Assembly (NCBI RefSeq): GCF_000341105.1
Contig: NZ_ANBB01000006.1
Coordinates: 1 to 37,462, forward strand
Reading direction: 5' to 3'
From: Nocardiopsis potens DSM 45234
GTDB taxonomy: Bacteria; Actinomycetota; Actinomycetes; Streptosporangiales; Streptosporangiaceae
Length of the DNA: 37,462 nucleotides
Every line of letters starts with the position of its first letter. Position 1 is the first letter of the stretch. The notes beneath the pieces were generated by a model. It saw only the letters and a list, made by a program, of their open reading frames with translations, was not told where the DNA came from and made no database searches. A program made the translations under genes and the position numbers. Shown here in pieces: positions 22,908-30,911 of the stretch.

Positions 22908-25865
22908 GTGGCACGGGATCTGGACCTGGACGAACTCCTCGACGCCTTCACCCTCACCGCCGACGAGTTGAAGCTGCTGCGGAACAAGTCCGGGGCGACC
23001 CGGCTCGGGTTCGCGGTGACCCTGCGCTTCCTGCTCTGGCGCGGCCGGTTCCCGCGCGGCCGCGGCGAGGTGCCCGACAACGCCGTCGTCCACGTGGCCA
23101 GGCAAGCCAAGGTCGAGCCTTCCGAGATCGCCTTCTACGACTGGCAGGGGCGCTCGGCCAAGCGGAACCGGACCGAGATCCGCGACTTCACCGGCTTCGG
23201 CGAGTGCTCGGTCGCCGACGCCGAGAAGGTCACCCTGTGGCTGGCCGAGAACGTGTGCGACCAGGAGCGCAACCCCGACCGGGTACGCCAGCGCCTGCTG
23301 GAGCACTGCAAAGAGGAGCTGATCGAGCCGCCGGAGAAGACCCGCGTCGAGCGGATCGTCCGCTCGGCGCTGAGCCAGGCCGAGGATCAGATGATGGCCC
23401 GCGCGGCGGGCGAGGTGCCCGCCGAGGTCGTCGAGCGGATGCTCACGCTGATCGGTCAGGCCAGCGACGACCCCGACGAGGCACCGGCGGACGGGGAAGG
23501 GCGTGAGGTGTATGCGCAGATCAAGGACGCCCCGGGCAACGTCAGCCTCAAGACGCTGATCGCGGAGAAGACGAAGCTGGAAGCGGTGCGTGCCGTGGGT
23601 GTGCCGCACCGGGCCTTCGCGCGCATCCCGGCCAAGATGGTGGCCGCGTGGCGGGATCGGGCGGCGGCCGAGGCGCCCTCGCACCTGCGCGGCCACCCGC
23701 ACCAGATCAAGGTGTGCCTGCTGGGGGCGCTGCTGTTCTCGCGCGAGCGGGAGATCACCGACACCCTGGTGGACCTGGTGATCTCGACCGTGCACAAGAT
23801 CAATGCCCGCGCGGAGAAGGTCGTGACCGAAGAGTTCGTCCGCGACCTCAAGCGGGTCTCGGGCAAGGAGGACATCCTCTTCCGGATCGCCGAGGCCTCC
23901 GTGGGCTCGCCCGAGTCGCCGGTGCGCGAGGTGGTCTACCCGGCCGCCGGCGGCGAGCAGACGCTGAAGGACCTGTTGGCCGAGTTCCGGTCCAAGGGCA
24001 CCAGCTACCGCCAGCACAAGCAGCGCGTGTTCAAGTCCTCCTACTCCAACCACTACCGCGTGGGGCTACTCCAGCTCCTGGACGTGCTGGAGTTCCACTC
24101 CTCCAACGACGTGCACCGCCCGCTGGTCAAGGCGTTGGAGCTGATCTGCCGCTACCGGGAGGTGGCCAACAACCGCCCCTACTACGACGCCGGTGAGCAC
24201 GTCCCCGTCGACGGGGTCATCCCCTTCGAGCTGCGCGAGCTGCTGCACCGCACCGACCAGCGCGGCCGGTCGCGGGTGCTGCGCACCGTGTACGAGTGCG
24301 GGGTGTTCCAGAGGCTGCGCGAGCAGTTGCGCTGCAAGGAGATCTGGGTGGTGGGCGCCGACCGGTGGCGCAACCCCGATGAGGACCTCCCGGCCGACTT
24401 CGCGGACAAGCGCGTGGAGAACTACCGAAAGCTCAACCAGCCCCTGGACCCGGAAGAGTTCATCGCCCGCCTGCACGGCGACATGGTGACCGAGCTGGCC
24501 GGGCTCAATGACGCGCTGCCCCGCCTGGACTGGGTAGAGGTCGCCGAGCGCAAGGCGGGGGCGATCAGCCTCTCCCCGTTGGAGGCGCGCGCCGAGCCGC
24601 GCAACCTGCGCAGGTTGAAGAAGGCGGTGCGCGCCAAGTGGGGTGTGGTCCCGTTGCTGGACATGCTCAAGGAGACCGCGCTGCGCACCGGGATGCTGGA
24701 GGCGTTCACCGGGGTCGGCACCCGCGAGGCCATCACGACCGAGGAGCTGTGGGAGCGCCTGATTCTGGTGATCTACGCCTATGGCACCAATACCGGGCTG
24801 CGCCGGGCGGCCGCGGGCGAGCACGCCTACTCCGAGGACGATCTGCGCTACATCCGGCGCCGCTACTTCACCATCGAGGGGGCCCGGGGCGCCGCCCGCG
24901 CGATCGCCAACGCGACCTTCGCCATCCGCTCGGAGGCGATCTGGGGGCAGGGGTCGACCGCGGTGGGGTCGGACTCCACGCATGTCAAGGCGTTCGACCA
25001 GAACCTGTTCACGGAGTGGCACTCGCGGTACGGGGGCCGGGGGGTGCTCATCTACTGGCACATCGAGGAGAGGTCGATGGCCGTGCACTCCCAGTTGCTG
25101 TCGTGCTCGGCCTCGGAGGTGCACGCCATGGTGGAGGGGGCGATGCGGCACGGCACCTCGATGAACGTGGAGGCCAACTACGTCGACTCCCATGGCCAGT
25201 CCGAGATCGGGTTCGGCATCACCCGGCTGCTGGGGTTCAAGCTGCTGCCGCGCATCAAGCAGATCAACCGCGTCAAGCTCTACCAGCCCGACCGCGGCGA
25301 CCTGGAAACCTACCCGCTGTTGCGTCCGGCGATGACCCGGCCGATCCGCTGGGGCCTGATCGCCCAGCAGTACGACCAGATGATCAAGTACGCCACCGCG
25401 ATCCGGCTGGGCACCGCCTCCACCGAGGCGATCCTGCGCCGCTTCACCCGGGCCGCCTCCCACCCCACCTACGCGGCGATGCTGGAGGTGGGACGGGCGG
25501 AAAAGACCGCGTTCTGCGCGCGTTACCTGCGCGACCGCGACGTGCAGTACGAGGTGGGGTCGGGGCTGAACGTGGTGGAGAACTCCCACGGCATCCACGG
25601 CGAGATCCTCTACGGCAAGACCGGTGAGCTGTCCTCCAACCGGCGCGAGGAGCAGGAGCTGACCATGCTCGCCCTGCACATCCTGCAATCGTGCCTGGTG
25701 TACGTGAACACGCTGATGCTCCAACAGGTGCTGGCCGAACCCGAATGGGAGAACGCGCTGACGGCCGAGGACCGGCGCGGGCTCACTCCGCTGTTCTCCT
25801 CGAACATGAACCCCTACGGCGACATTCGCCTGAACATGGGCAACCGCCTGGCCCTGGGCGGCTGA
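22908..25865 (+). CDS. tnpA: Tn3-family transposase TnpA
   Basis: 985 residues, full length for the family. The N-terminal DUF4158-like DNA-binding part (LTADELKLLRNKSGATRLGFAV) and the C-terminal DDE_Tnp_Tn3 domain are both present. The catalytic triad is Asp689 in VGSDSTHVKAF, Asp760 in NYVDSHGQSEIGF and Glu891 in NVVENSHGIHG; Asp689 and the 131-residue D-E spacing agree closely with Tn3 TnpA. The GTG start at 22908 has AGGGGA eight to thirteen bases upstream. It lies 107 bases inside the left repeat, so its promoter must be within or close to that end. It makes the 5-bp staggered cuts that give GAGTT and forms cointegrates. Confidence 0.97.
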   Translation: MARDLDLDELLDAFTLTADELKLLRNKSGATRLGFAVTLRFLLWRGRFPRGRGEVPDNAVVHVARQAKVEPSEIAFYDWQGRSAKRNRTEIRDFTGFGECSVADAEKVTLWLAENVCDQERNPDRVRQRLLEHCKEELIEPPEKTRVERIVRSALSQAEDQMMARAAGEVPAEVVERMLTLIGQASDDPDEAPADGEGREVYAQIKDAPGNVSLKTLIAEKTKLEAVRAVGVPHRAFARIPAKMVAAWRDRAAAEAPSHLRGHPHQIKVCLLGALLFSREREITDTLVDLVISTVHKINARAEKVVTEEFVRDLKRVSGKEDILFRIAEASVGSPESPVREVVYPAAGGEQTLKDLLAEFRSKGTSYRQHKQRVFKSSYSNHYRVGLLQLLDVLEFHSSNDVHRPLVKALELICRYREVANNRPYYDAGEHVPVDGVIPFELRELLHRTDQRGRSRVLRTVYECGVFQRLREQLRCKEIWVVGADRWRNPDEDLPADFADKRVENYRKLNQPLDPEEFIARLHGDMVTELAGLNDALPRLDWVEVAERKAGAISLSPLEARAEPRNLRRLKKAVRAKWGVVPLLDMLKETALRTGMLEAFTGVGTREAITTEELWERLILVIYAYGTNTGLRRAAAGEHAYSEDDLRYIRRRYFTIEGARGAARAIANATFAIRSEAIWGQGSTAVGSDSTHVKAFDQNLFTEWHSRYGGRGVLIYWHIEERSMAVHSQLLSCSASEVHAMVEGAMRHGTSMNVEANYVDSHGQSEIGFGITRLLGFKLLPRIKQINRVKLYQPDRGDLETYPLLRPAMTRPIRWGLIAQQYDQMIKYATAIRLGTASTEAILRRFTRAASHPTYAAMLEVGRAEKTAFCARYLRDRDVQYEVGSGLNVVENSHGIHGEILYGKTGELSSNRREEQELTMLALHILQSCLVYVNTLMLQQVLAEPEWENALTAEDRRGLTPLFSSNMNPYGDIRLNMGNRLALGG

Positions 25866-25977
25866 GACCGAGACCAGGACCGCGAGACCCTGGGGGCTCG
25901 CCCGGTGGAGGAGCGCAACCACCCTGCACGTCAGCGCGGACGGCGTCCGAACCGGGTGCGGGAGTCGGCGGGCGTGC

Positions 25978-26565
25978 CTACAGTCCGAAGGCGCCGCCCT
26001 CGACGAGGATGATCACGCCCAGGACGATGAGGACCAAGGGCAGCAGGATGTGGCCCCAGCGGCTGAGCGCGCGGGCGATGGGGGCGCGGGTGGCCAGGAA
26101 CTTGCCGGCCGCGCACAGCACACCGACCAGGACCAGGAAGACCGTCACGTAGACGGCCAGGCTGGTGTTGCCGACGGTGACGAAGACGGGGACGTAGACG
26201 CCGATGTTGTCGCCACCGTTGGCGAAGGTGACGGTGGCGACGGTGAGCAGGGCCGGGCCGTTGTCGCTGTCGGGGGCCTCATCGCCGTCGCCGCGCCACA
26301 GTTTCCAGGCCGCGCGCAGGCCCAGCAGCAGCGGGAGCAGCCCGAAGTAGGCGCGCACCGCCTCGGGCAGGAAACTCGCGCCGAAGGTGGCGGCCAGCGC
26401 GGTGACCAGGATCGCGATGAAGCCCAGGTACTGCCCGGCCACGACCCGGGCGGTGGCCCCGCGCTGCCCTGCGCCTTGGGCGAAGAACAGCGCGAGCACC
26501 ACGATGTCGTCGATGTTGGTGACGGCGAACAGGCCGGCCGCCTGGGCGATGATGATCAGGTCCAC
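25978..26565 (-). CDS. cadD: CadD-family cadmium resistance transporter
   Basis: 195 residues, almost all membrane. Two characteristic acidic motifs of CadD are present: TNIDDIVVLALFFAQ near the N-terminus and ANGGDNIGVYVPVF in the middle, in helices that probably carry the metal. The length matches CadD proteins of Gram-positive bacteria, where they export Cd(II) and sometimes Zn(II). The GTG start overlaps the end of lspA by ten bases, so it is the last gene of the leftward metal operon (sensor, ATPase, LspA, CadD). Confidence 0.9.
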   Translation of the reverse strand: MDLIIIAQAAGLFAVTNIDDIVVLALFFAQGAGQRGATARVVAGQYLGFIAILVTALAATFGASFLPEAVRAYFGLLPLLLGLRAAWKLWRGDGDEAPDSDNGPALLTVATVTFANGGDNIGVYVPVFVTVGNTSLAVYVTVFLVLVGVLCAAGKFLATRAPIARALSRWGHILLPLVLIVLGVIILVEGGAFGL

Positions 26566-27071
26566 GCGTCAGGGTCCTTGCCGGGCGGTGCCGGTGCGCC
26601 CTGGCGAGCGGAGGTGAACACGAGCAGCACCGCGCCGCCGACGATGAAGGCATCGGCGAGGTTGAAGGTGGGCCACCAGCCCGTGTGCAGATAGTCGGTG
26701 ACCACACCGTCCAGGCCGCGGTCGATGAGGTTGGCCAGCGCACCGCCCAGCACCCCGGCCAGACCGACGCGGCCCGGCAGCGGGGTGGTGGGAGCGGTGT
26801 ACCAGGCGTAGGCGGCCACGGCGGCGGTGATGAGCCCGGTCAGGGCCACGATGACCCCGGCGGGCAGGGTCGCGCCCAGGTTGAAGGCGACACCGGGGTT
26901 GTAGGTCAGGCGCAACTCCAGCAGTCCCAGGAGTCGCGCTCCGGGGCCGCCGGCCAGATGGTGCTCGGCCAAGGCCTTCAGGGCCAGGTCGGCGGCGGTG
27001 AGCGCGAGAGCGGCGGCCAGCACGCCCCAGCGGGGGAGCGTGCCGGCCGTGGCCGGTGTCGTCGGCCTCAC
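26556..27071 (-). CDS. lspA: Lipoprotein signal peptidase (LspA/PbrC-like)
   Basis: 171 residues with four membrane helices. The family motifs are NPGVAFNLG (58-66), GGALANLIDR with catalytic Asp117, and PTFNLADAFIVGG with catalytic Asp140. This is an aspartyl protease that cuts prolipoproteins. An extra lspA next to a P-type ATPase is known from lead and cadmium operons, where the homologue is PbrC. No lipoprotein gene is visible in the transposon, so its substrate would be elsewhere. The GTG start overlaps the ATPase stop by four bases. Confidence 0.92.
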   Translation of the reverse strand: MRPTTPATAGTLPRWGVLAAALALTAADLALKALAEHHLAGGPGARLLGLLELRLTYNPGVAFNLGATLPAGVIVALTGLITAAVAAYAWYTAPTTPLPGRVGLAGVLGGALANLIDRGLDGVVTDYLHTGWWPTFNLADAFIVGGAVLLVFTSARQGAPAPPGKDPDAWT

Positions 27072-29041
27072 GCCTTGGCCTCCGCGTGCTCGCGCGGTGC
27101 GGCGGTGGCGGGGCCGCCGGGGGCCAGCCCCAGGCGGCGGGTGCGTCCGGCGCGGATGCCGTTGCCGATGACCACGACCTCGGCGACCTCGTGCACCAGC
27201 ACGACCGCGGCCAGGCCCAGGACCCCGAACAGGGCCAGGGGCATCAGGGCGATGATGATGGCCAGCGACAGGCCCACGCTCTGCCACATGATGGCCCGGG
27301 TGCGGCGGGCGTGTGCCAGGACGCGGGGCAGGTGGCGCAGGTCCTCGCCCATCAGGGCGACGTCGGCGGTCTCGATGGCCACGTCGGTGCCCATCGCGCC
27401 CATCGCGATCCCCAGGTCGGCGGTGGCCAGGGCGGGGGCGTCGTTGACACCGTCGCCGACCATCGCGACGGGGCCGTGTGCCCGGAGTTCGCCGACGAGG
27501 CGGGATTTGTCCTCGGGGCGCAGGTCGGCGTGCACGTCGCCCGCTTCGATGCCCGCCTGGGCGGCCAGGGCGGCGGCGGTGGCCGGGTTGTCGCCGGTGA
27601 GCATCACCACCCGGTAGCCCGCACCGCGCAGGGAGGCGACGACCTCGCCGGCTTCGGGGCGCAGTTCGTCGCGGACCGCGATGGCGCCCAGCAGCGCGCC
27701 GTCGTCCTCGACCAGGACGGCGGTGGCTCCGGCGTGCTGCATCCGCGCCACATCCCCGGCCAAGGGGCCGGCCTCGATCCAGCCCGGGCGACCCAATCGC
27801 ACATCGCGGCCGTGCAGGGTGCCGGTGAGGCCGGCGCCGGTGACCGCTTCCACCTGCTCGGCGCGCTGGGGTGCGGGGGCGGCGGCCAGGATCGCGGCCG
27901 CCAGCGGGTGTTCGCTGCGCTCCTCTAGGGCGGCGGCCACCGCCAGCACCTGCTCGGCGGTGTGGCCGGGCGCGGGGAGGGTCTCGATGACGGCCGGGCG
28001 GTTGCGGGTCAGCGTGCCGGTCTTGTCCAGAGCCACGGTGCGGATCCGGCCCATGGCCTCCAGGGCGGCTCCGCCCTTGACCAGGGTGCCGTGCTTGGAG
28101 GCGGCGCCGATCGCGGCCACCACGGTGACGGGCACGGAGATCGCCAGTGCGCACGGGGAGGCGGCCACCAGCACGACCAGGGCGCGTTCGACCCAGGTCA
28201 GCGGGTCGCCGAACAGCGCGCCCACGACGGCGATGAGCACCGCGGCGATCATCACCCCGGGCACCAGCGGTTTGGCGATGCGGTCGGCCAGGCGCTGTCC
28301 GGCGCCCTTGCGGGACTGCTCTGCCTCCACGATGGACACGATGCGGGCCAGGGAGTTGTCGGCCGCGGCGGAGGTGACGGTGACCTCCAGGGCTGCGGTG
28401 CCGTTGATGGACCCGGCGAACACCTCGCTGCCGGGGCCCGCCTCCACGGGCACGGACTCGCCGGTGATGGCCGAGGTGTCCAGGCTGGTGTGCCCGGAGG
28501 TGATGGTCCCGTCGGTGGCCAGGCGCTCGCCGGGGCGCACCACCAGCGTGTCGCCCACGACCAGCTCGGCCGGGTCGACGGTGTGCTCCACACCTTCGCG
28601 GAGCACCCGGGCCTGGTCGGGGACCAGGTCCAGCAGGGCGCGCAGGCCGCGGCGGGTGCGGGCCACGGAGTACTCCTCCAGCCCTTCGGCGATGGTGTAG
28701 AGCACCGCGAGCATCGCGGCCTCGCCCACCTCGCCCAACAGCACGGCGCCGATGGCGGCGATGGTCATCAGCGTGCCCACGCCGATCTTGCCCTGGGCCA
28801 GGCGGCGCACAGTACCGGGGACGAACGTCCAGGCGGCCACGGCCAGGGCGGCGGCCTTGAGCACCAGGCCCACCAGGTCTGGTGCGCCGACCCATCCGGC
28901 GCTGTACCCGGCCAGCAGCAGCGCCGCGGCCACGGCGGCGAAGCGGATCTCGCCCACCTGCCACAGCGTCTGGGGCTCGTGCTCCTCGGCTTCTTCTCCT
29001 GTGCGGGGCTCCTCGCCGCCGCATCCGCAGGCGTCACTCAC
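27068..29041 (-). CDS. P1B-type heavy-metal ATPase with SPC motif
   Basis: 657 residues. There is no HMA domain; the N-terminus carries ACGCGGEE with two cysteines. Catalytic motifs are TGES (193-196), DKTGT with phosphorylated Asp339, SEHPLA (376-381), TGDN (482-485) and GDGVND (529-534). The ion-binding motif in the sixth helix is SPC (295-297), not the CPC of CadA/ZntA, and a late helix has HEVAEVVVIGNGIR. SPC plus a later HE motif marks the P1B-4 group (CzcP, CtpD), which moves Co, Zn or Cd. Context suggests Cd or Pb efflux, but the motif leaves Co and Zn open. The GTG start overlaps the sensor gene by eight bases. Confidence 0.93.
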   Translation of the reverse strand: MSDACGCGGEEPRTGEEAEEHEPQTLWQVGEIRFAAVAAALLLAGYSAGWVGAPDLVGLVLKAAALAVAAWTFVPGTVRRLAQGKIGVGTLMTIAAIGAVLLGEVGEAAMLAVLYTIAEGLEEYSVARTRRGLRALLDLVPDQARVLREGVEHTVDPAELVVGDTLVVRPGERLATDGTITSGHTSLDTSAITGESVPVEAGPGSEVFAGSINGTAALEVTVTSAAADNSLARIVSIVEAEQSRKGAGQRLADRIAKPLVPGVMIAAVLIAVVGALFGDPLTWVERALVVLVAASPCALAISVPVTVVAAIGAASKHGTLVKGGAALEAMGRIRTVALDKTGTLTRNRPAVIETLPAPGHTAEQVLAVAAALEERSEHPLAAAILAAAPAPQRAEQVEAVTGAGLTGTLHGRDVRLGRPGWIEAGPLAGDVARMQHAGATAVLVEDDGALLGAIAVRDELRPEAGEVVASLRGAGYRVVMLTGDNPATAAALAAQAGIEAGDVHADLRPEDKSRLVGELRAHGPVAMVGDGVNDAPALATADLGIAMGAMGTDVAIETADVALMGEDLRHLPRVLAHARRTRAIMWQSVGLSLAIIIALMPLALFGVLGLAAVVLVHEVAEVVVIGNGIRAGRTRRLGLAPGGPATAAPREHAEAKA

Positions 29042-29417
29042 CGCGCACCTCCATCGTCGTGTGGCTCTCGGTTCCGTAGTTGGGGCACAGCGCGACCGCG
29101 CTGCCGGTCGCGGCCAGCAGGACCTCGGCCGAGGCCAGCAGGTCCAGCAGTTCGGGGCGGGCCAGGGAGTAGAACACCTGCCGCCCCTCGGGGCGCCCGT
29201 CGACAAGGCCGCAGTCGCGCAGGCACGCCACGTGCTTGGAGACCGTGGACTGGGCCAGTCCGAGCTGTTCCACCAGGTCGGCCACGCGCGCCTCGCCCTG
29301 GGCCAGGCGGCGCACGATGGCCAGGCGGGTGCCGTCGGAGAGGCTGTGGAAGAGGGCCTCGGCGGCGCCTATGCCCGCGGTTGTGGCTTGGCATCCATCC
29401 GTGCTATTCATCGTCAT
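29034..29417 (-). CDS. cmtR: ArsR-family metal sensor, CmtR type
   Basis: 127 residues from the ATG at 29417. A winged helix (LFHSLSDGTRLAIVRRLAQGE, then AQSTVSKHVACLRDCGLV) is followed by VALCPNYG. Cys65 and Cys69 in the recognition helix and Cys111 in the tail match the Cd/Pb ligands Cys57, Cys61 and Cys102 of mycobacterial CmtR. Apo-repressor would block the operon and Cd(II) or Pb(II) would release it. The predicted minus-strand -10 (TATGAT, 29424-29429) puts transcription at the ATG, so the mRNA is probably leaderless. An in-frame ATG at 29468 lies within the promoter region and was rejected. Confidence 0.9.
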   Translation of the reverse strand: MTMNSTDGCQATTAGIGAAEALFHSLSDGTRLAIVRRLAQGEARVADLVEQLGLAQSTVSKHVACLRDCGLVDGRPEGRQVFYSLARPELLDLLASAEVLLAATGSAVALCPNYGTESHTTMEVRGE

Positions 29418-29460
29418 GAGACGATCATATCCCATTTCGACGATGATAGAAGGTGTGGGC
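29418..29460. promoter_or_regulatory. Divergent promoter region of the metal operon and methyltransferase cluster
   Basis: This 43-base, AT-richer gap holds the minus-strand -10 TATGAT (complement of 29424-29429) and repeated ATCGTC-like elements on the minus strand suited to ArsR-family binding. With so short a gap the same sensor probably controls the rightward cluster too. Confidence 0.6.
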
Positions 29461-30081
29461 ATGCTCATGAACCGCGTGGAGTCGGCACTGATCGACTCAC
29501 CGCCCCGGCGCCTGCTCCAGCACTACGAGGCCAACCTGCTCATCAAGCTGGGCGGGCGCACCCCCGGCGCCCGCGCCGCCGAGCTGGGCTGCGGCCCCGG
29601 CTACGGCACCAGGCTCATCCTGGACACCTTCGGCGCCGCGTCCGTGGACGCCGTGGACCTGGACCCGAAAATGCTGGCCAGAGCACGGCGGCGCCTTCAG
29701 CGCCACGGCGAGCGCGTCTACCTCGCGCGCGGCTCGGCCACCGACCTGGCCGCCGCCTTCGCCCCCATCGGCGCAGGCAAGGACGCCTCCTACGACGCGG
29801 TGTTCGACTTCGCGATCATCCACCACATCCCGAACTGGCGCGACGCCCTGGCCGAGGTCGCCCGCGTCCTGGCCCCCGGCGGCCGGTTCTTCTTCGACGA
29901 GGTCACCGCCACCGCCCTGGCCCGCCCCACCTACCGGGCGCTGTTCGACCACCCCACCGCCGACCGGTTCAGTGCGGGCGAGTTCCTCGCCGAGCTGGGC
30001 CGCCACGGGTTGCACATCGGTGATGCCTGGCGCACCCGCATCGGCGGCGACTACCTCCTGGGCGTCGCCACCCGCACCTGA
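29461..30081 (+). CDS. Class I SAM-dependent methyltransferase (metal-operon neighbour)
   Basis: 206 residues from the ATG at 29461, with AGAAGG upstream at good spacing (ATG at 29467 is possible). Motif I is AAELGCGPGYGTRL, motif II is VDAVDLDPKML, and AVFDFAIIHHIPNWRDALAEVARVL is the post-I/motif III region. The overall pattern is that of Methyltransf_11 enzymes acting on small molecules. The substrate is unknown. It starts the rightward three-gene cluster that shares its promoter region with the CmtR-type sensor, so metal-responsive expression is likely. Confidence 0.88.
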   Translation: MLMNRVESALIDSPPRRLLQHYEANLLIKLGGRTPGARAAELGCGPGYGTRLILDTFGAASVDAVDLDPKMLARARRRLQRHGERVYLARGSATDLAAAFAPIGAGKDASYDAVFDFAIIHHIPNWRDALAEVARVLAPGGRFFFDEVTATALARPTYRALFDHPTADRFSAGEFLAELGRHGLHIGDAWRTRIGGDYLLGVATRT

Positions 30082-30114
30082 GCCCTGCCCGCCCCACTTT
30101 GAACGGAGATCCCC

Positions 30115-30738
30115 GTGGCACTGGCCGCACTCGTCCTCTACCTGCTCGGCCTGGCCCTGGCCTTCGGTGTGCGCACCCTGGCCGCGTGGCGGCGCACCGG
30201 TGACACCGGGTTCCGCCGCCCGGACACCACCGCCTTCACCGCCCCCTGGTGGGGGAGCGTGCTCTTCGCCGGCGCACTCGCCCTGGGTCTGGCCGCACCC
30301 GTGGCCGCCCTGTTCGACCCGGCCACGGCCGCCCCGCCCAGGAGTGCGGGGGTCGTCGGGCTGGCCCTGATGCTGCTCGGTCTGGCCCTGGTGCTCGTCT
30401 CCCAGGCGGCGATGGGCGCCTCCTGGCGCATCGGCGTGGACGAGAACGAGCGCACGGAGCTGGTCACCCGCGGGATCTTCGCGCTCGTGCGCAACCCGGT
30501 CTTCACCGGCATGGGGGTGCTGCTGGCCGGGCAGGTGCTCGCCGTGCCCTCAGCGGTGTCCGCGGCGGCCCTGGCGGCCTTCGTCGCCGCCGTGCAGGTG
30601 CAGGTCCGCGCCATCGAGGAGCCCTACCTTGTGCGCACGCACGGCGCCGCCTACACCGGGTACGCCGCCCGGACCGGCCGCTTCCTGCCCGGAATCGGCC
30701 GCCTCACCGACCGCAACACCACGACAGGATCCCGATGA
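30115..30738 (+). CDS. Isoprenylcysteine carboxyl methyltransferase-family membrane protein
   Basis: 207 residues with four to five membrane helices. The C-terminal half has the ICMT/PEMT-like signature: SWRIGVDENERTELVTRGIF, RNPVFTGMGVLLAG and EEPYLVRTHGAAYTGYAART. These membrane enzymes use SAM; bacterial members have no prenylated substrate and mostly unknown roles, and the related MddA methylates methanethiol. The GTG start has GGAG a few bases upstream. It follows the soluble methyltransferase by 33 bases and overlaps the small membrane gene by four (ATGA). Confidence 0.87.
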   Translation: MALAALVLYLLGLALAFGVRTLAAWRRTGDTGFRRPDTTAFTAPWWGSVLFAGALALGLAAPVAALFDPATAAPPRSAGVVGLALMLLGLALVLVSQAAMGASWRIGVDENERTELVTRGIFALVRNPVFTGMGVLLAGQVLAVPSAVSAAALAAFVAAVQVQVRAIEEPYLVRTHGAAYTGYAARTGRFLPGIGRLTDRNTTTGSR

Positions 30739-30869
30739 GCGGCTGCTGCACCCCCGACGACCACGACCCCACCCCCGAAGAAGAGCGCACCGGCAGGCTC
30801 GCGCTGGTCCTCATCGTGGCCATCGGTGCCGCCACCCTGGTGGTCGTCGGTATCCTCCTGCTGCCCTAG
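30735..30869 (+). CDS. 44-residue membrane peptide with Cys-Cys-His N-terminus
   Basis: The peptide begins MSGCCTPDDHDPTPEE and then has one hydrophobic helix (about 22-43). Its ATG overlaps the stop of the ICMT-like gene (ATGA), which is strong evidence for translation. The adjacent cysteines, aspartates and histidine at the N-terminus could bind a soft metal; this is inference. It is the last gene of the rightward cluster; no homologous family is recognised. Confidence 0.7.
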   Translation: MSGCCTPDDHDPTPEEERTGRLALVLIVAIGAATLVVVGILLLP

Positions 30870-30911
30870 AGCACGCAAGAGAAGTCGCGCGGCACTGCGG
30901 CACTGCGGGCC

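Noticed and set aside
26556-29024. An 822-residue frame that seems to fuse an Arg-rich protein to LspA
   Set aside because: The first part is the shadow of the ATPase gene. LspA starts at the GTG at 27071 that overlaps the ATPase stop.
29418-29468. Longer start of the CmtR-type sensor at 29468
   Set aside because: It would run through the divergent promoter region and overlap the start of the methyltransferase gene. The ATG at 29417 fits the -10 and the family length.
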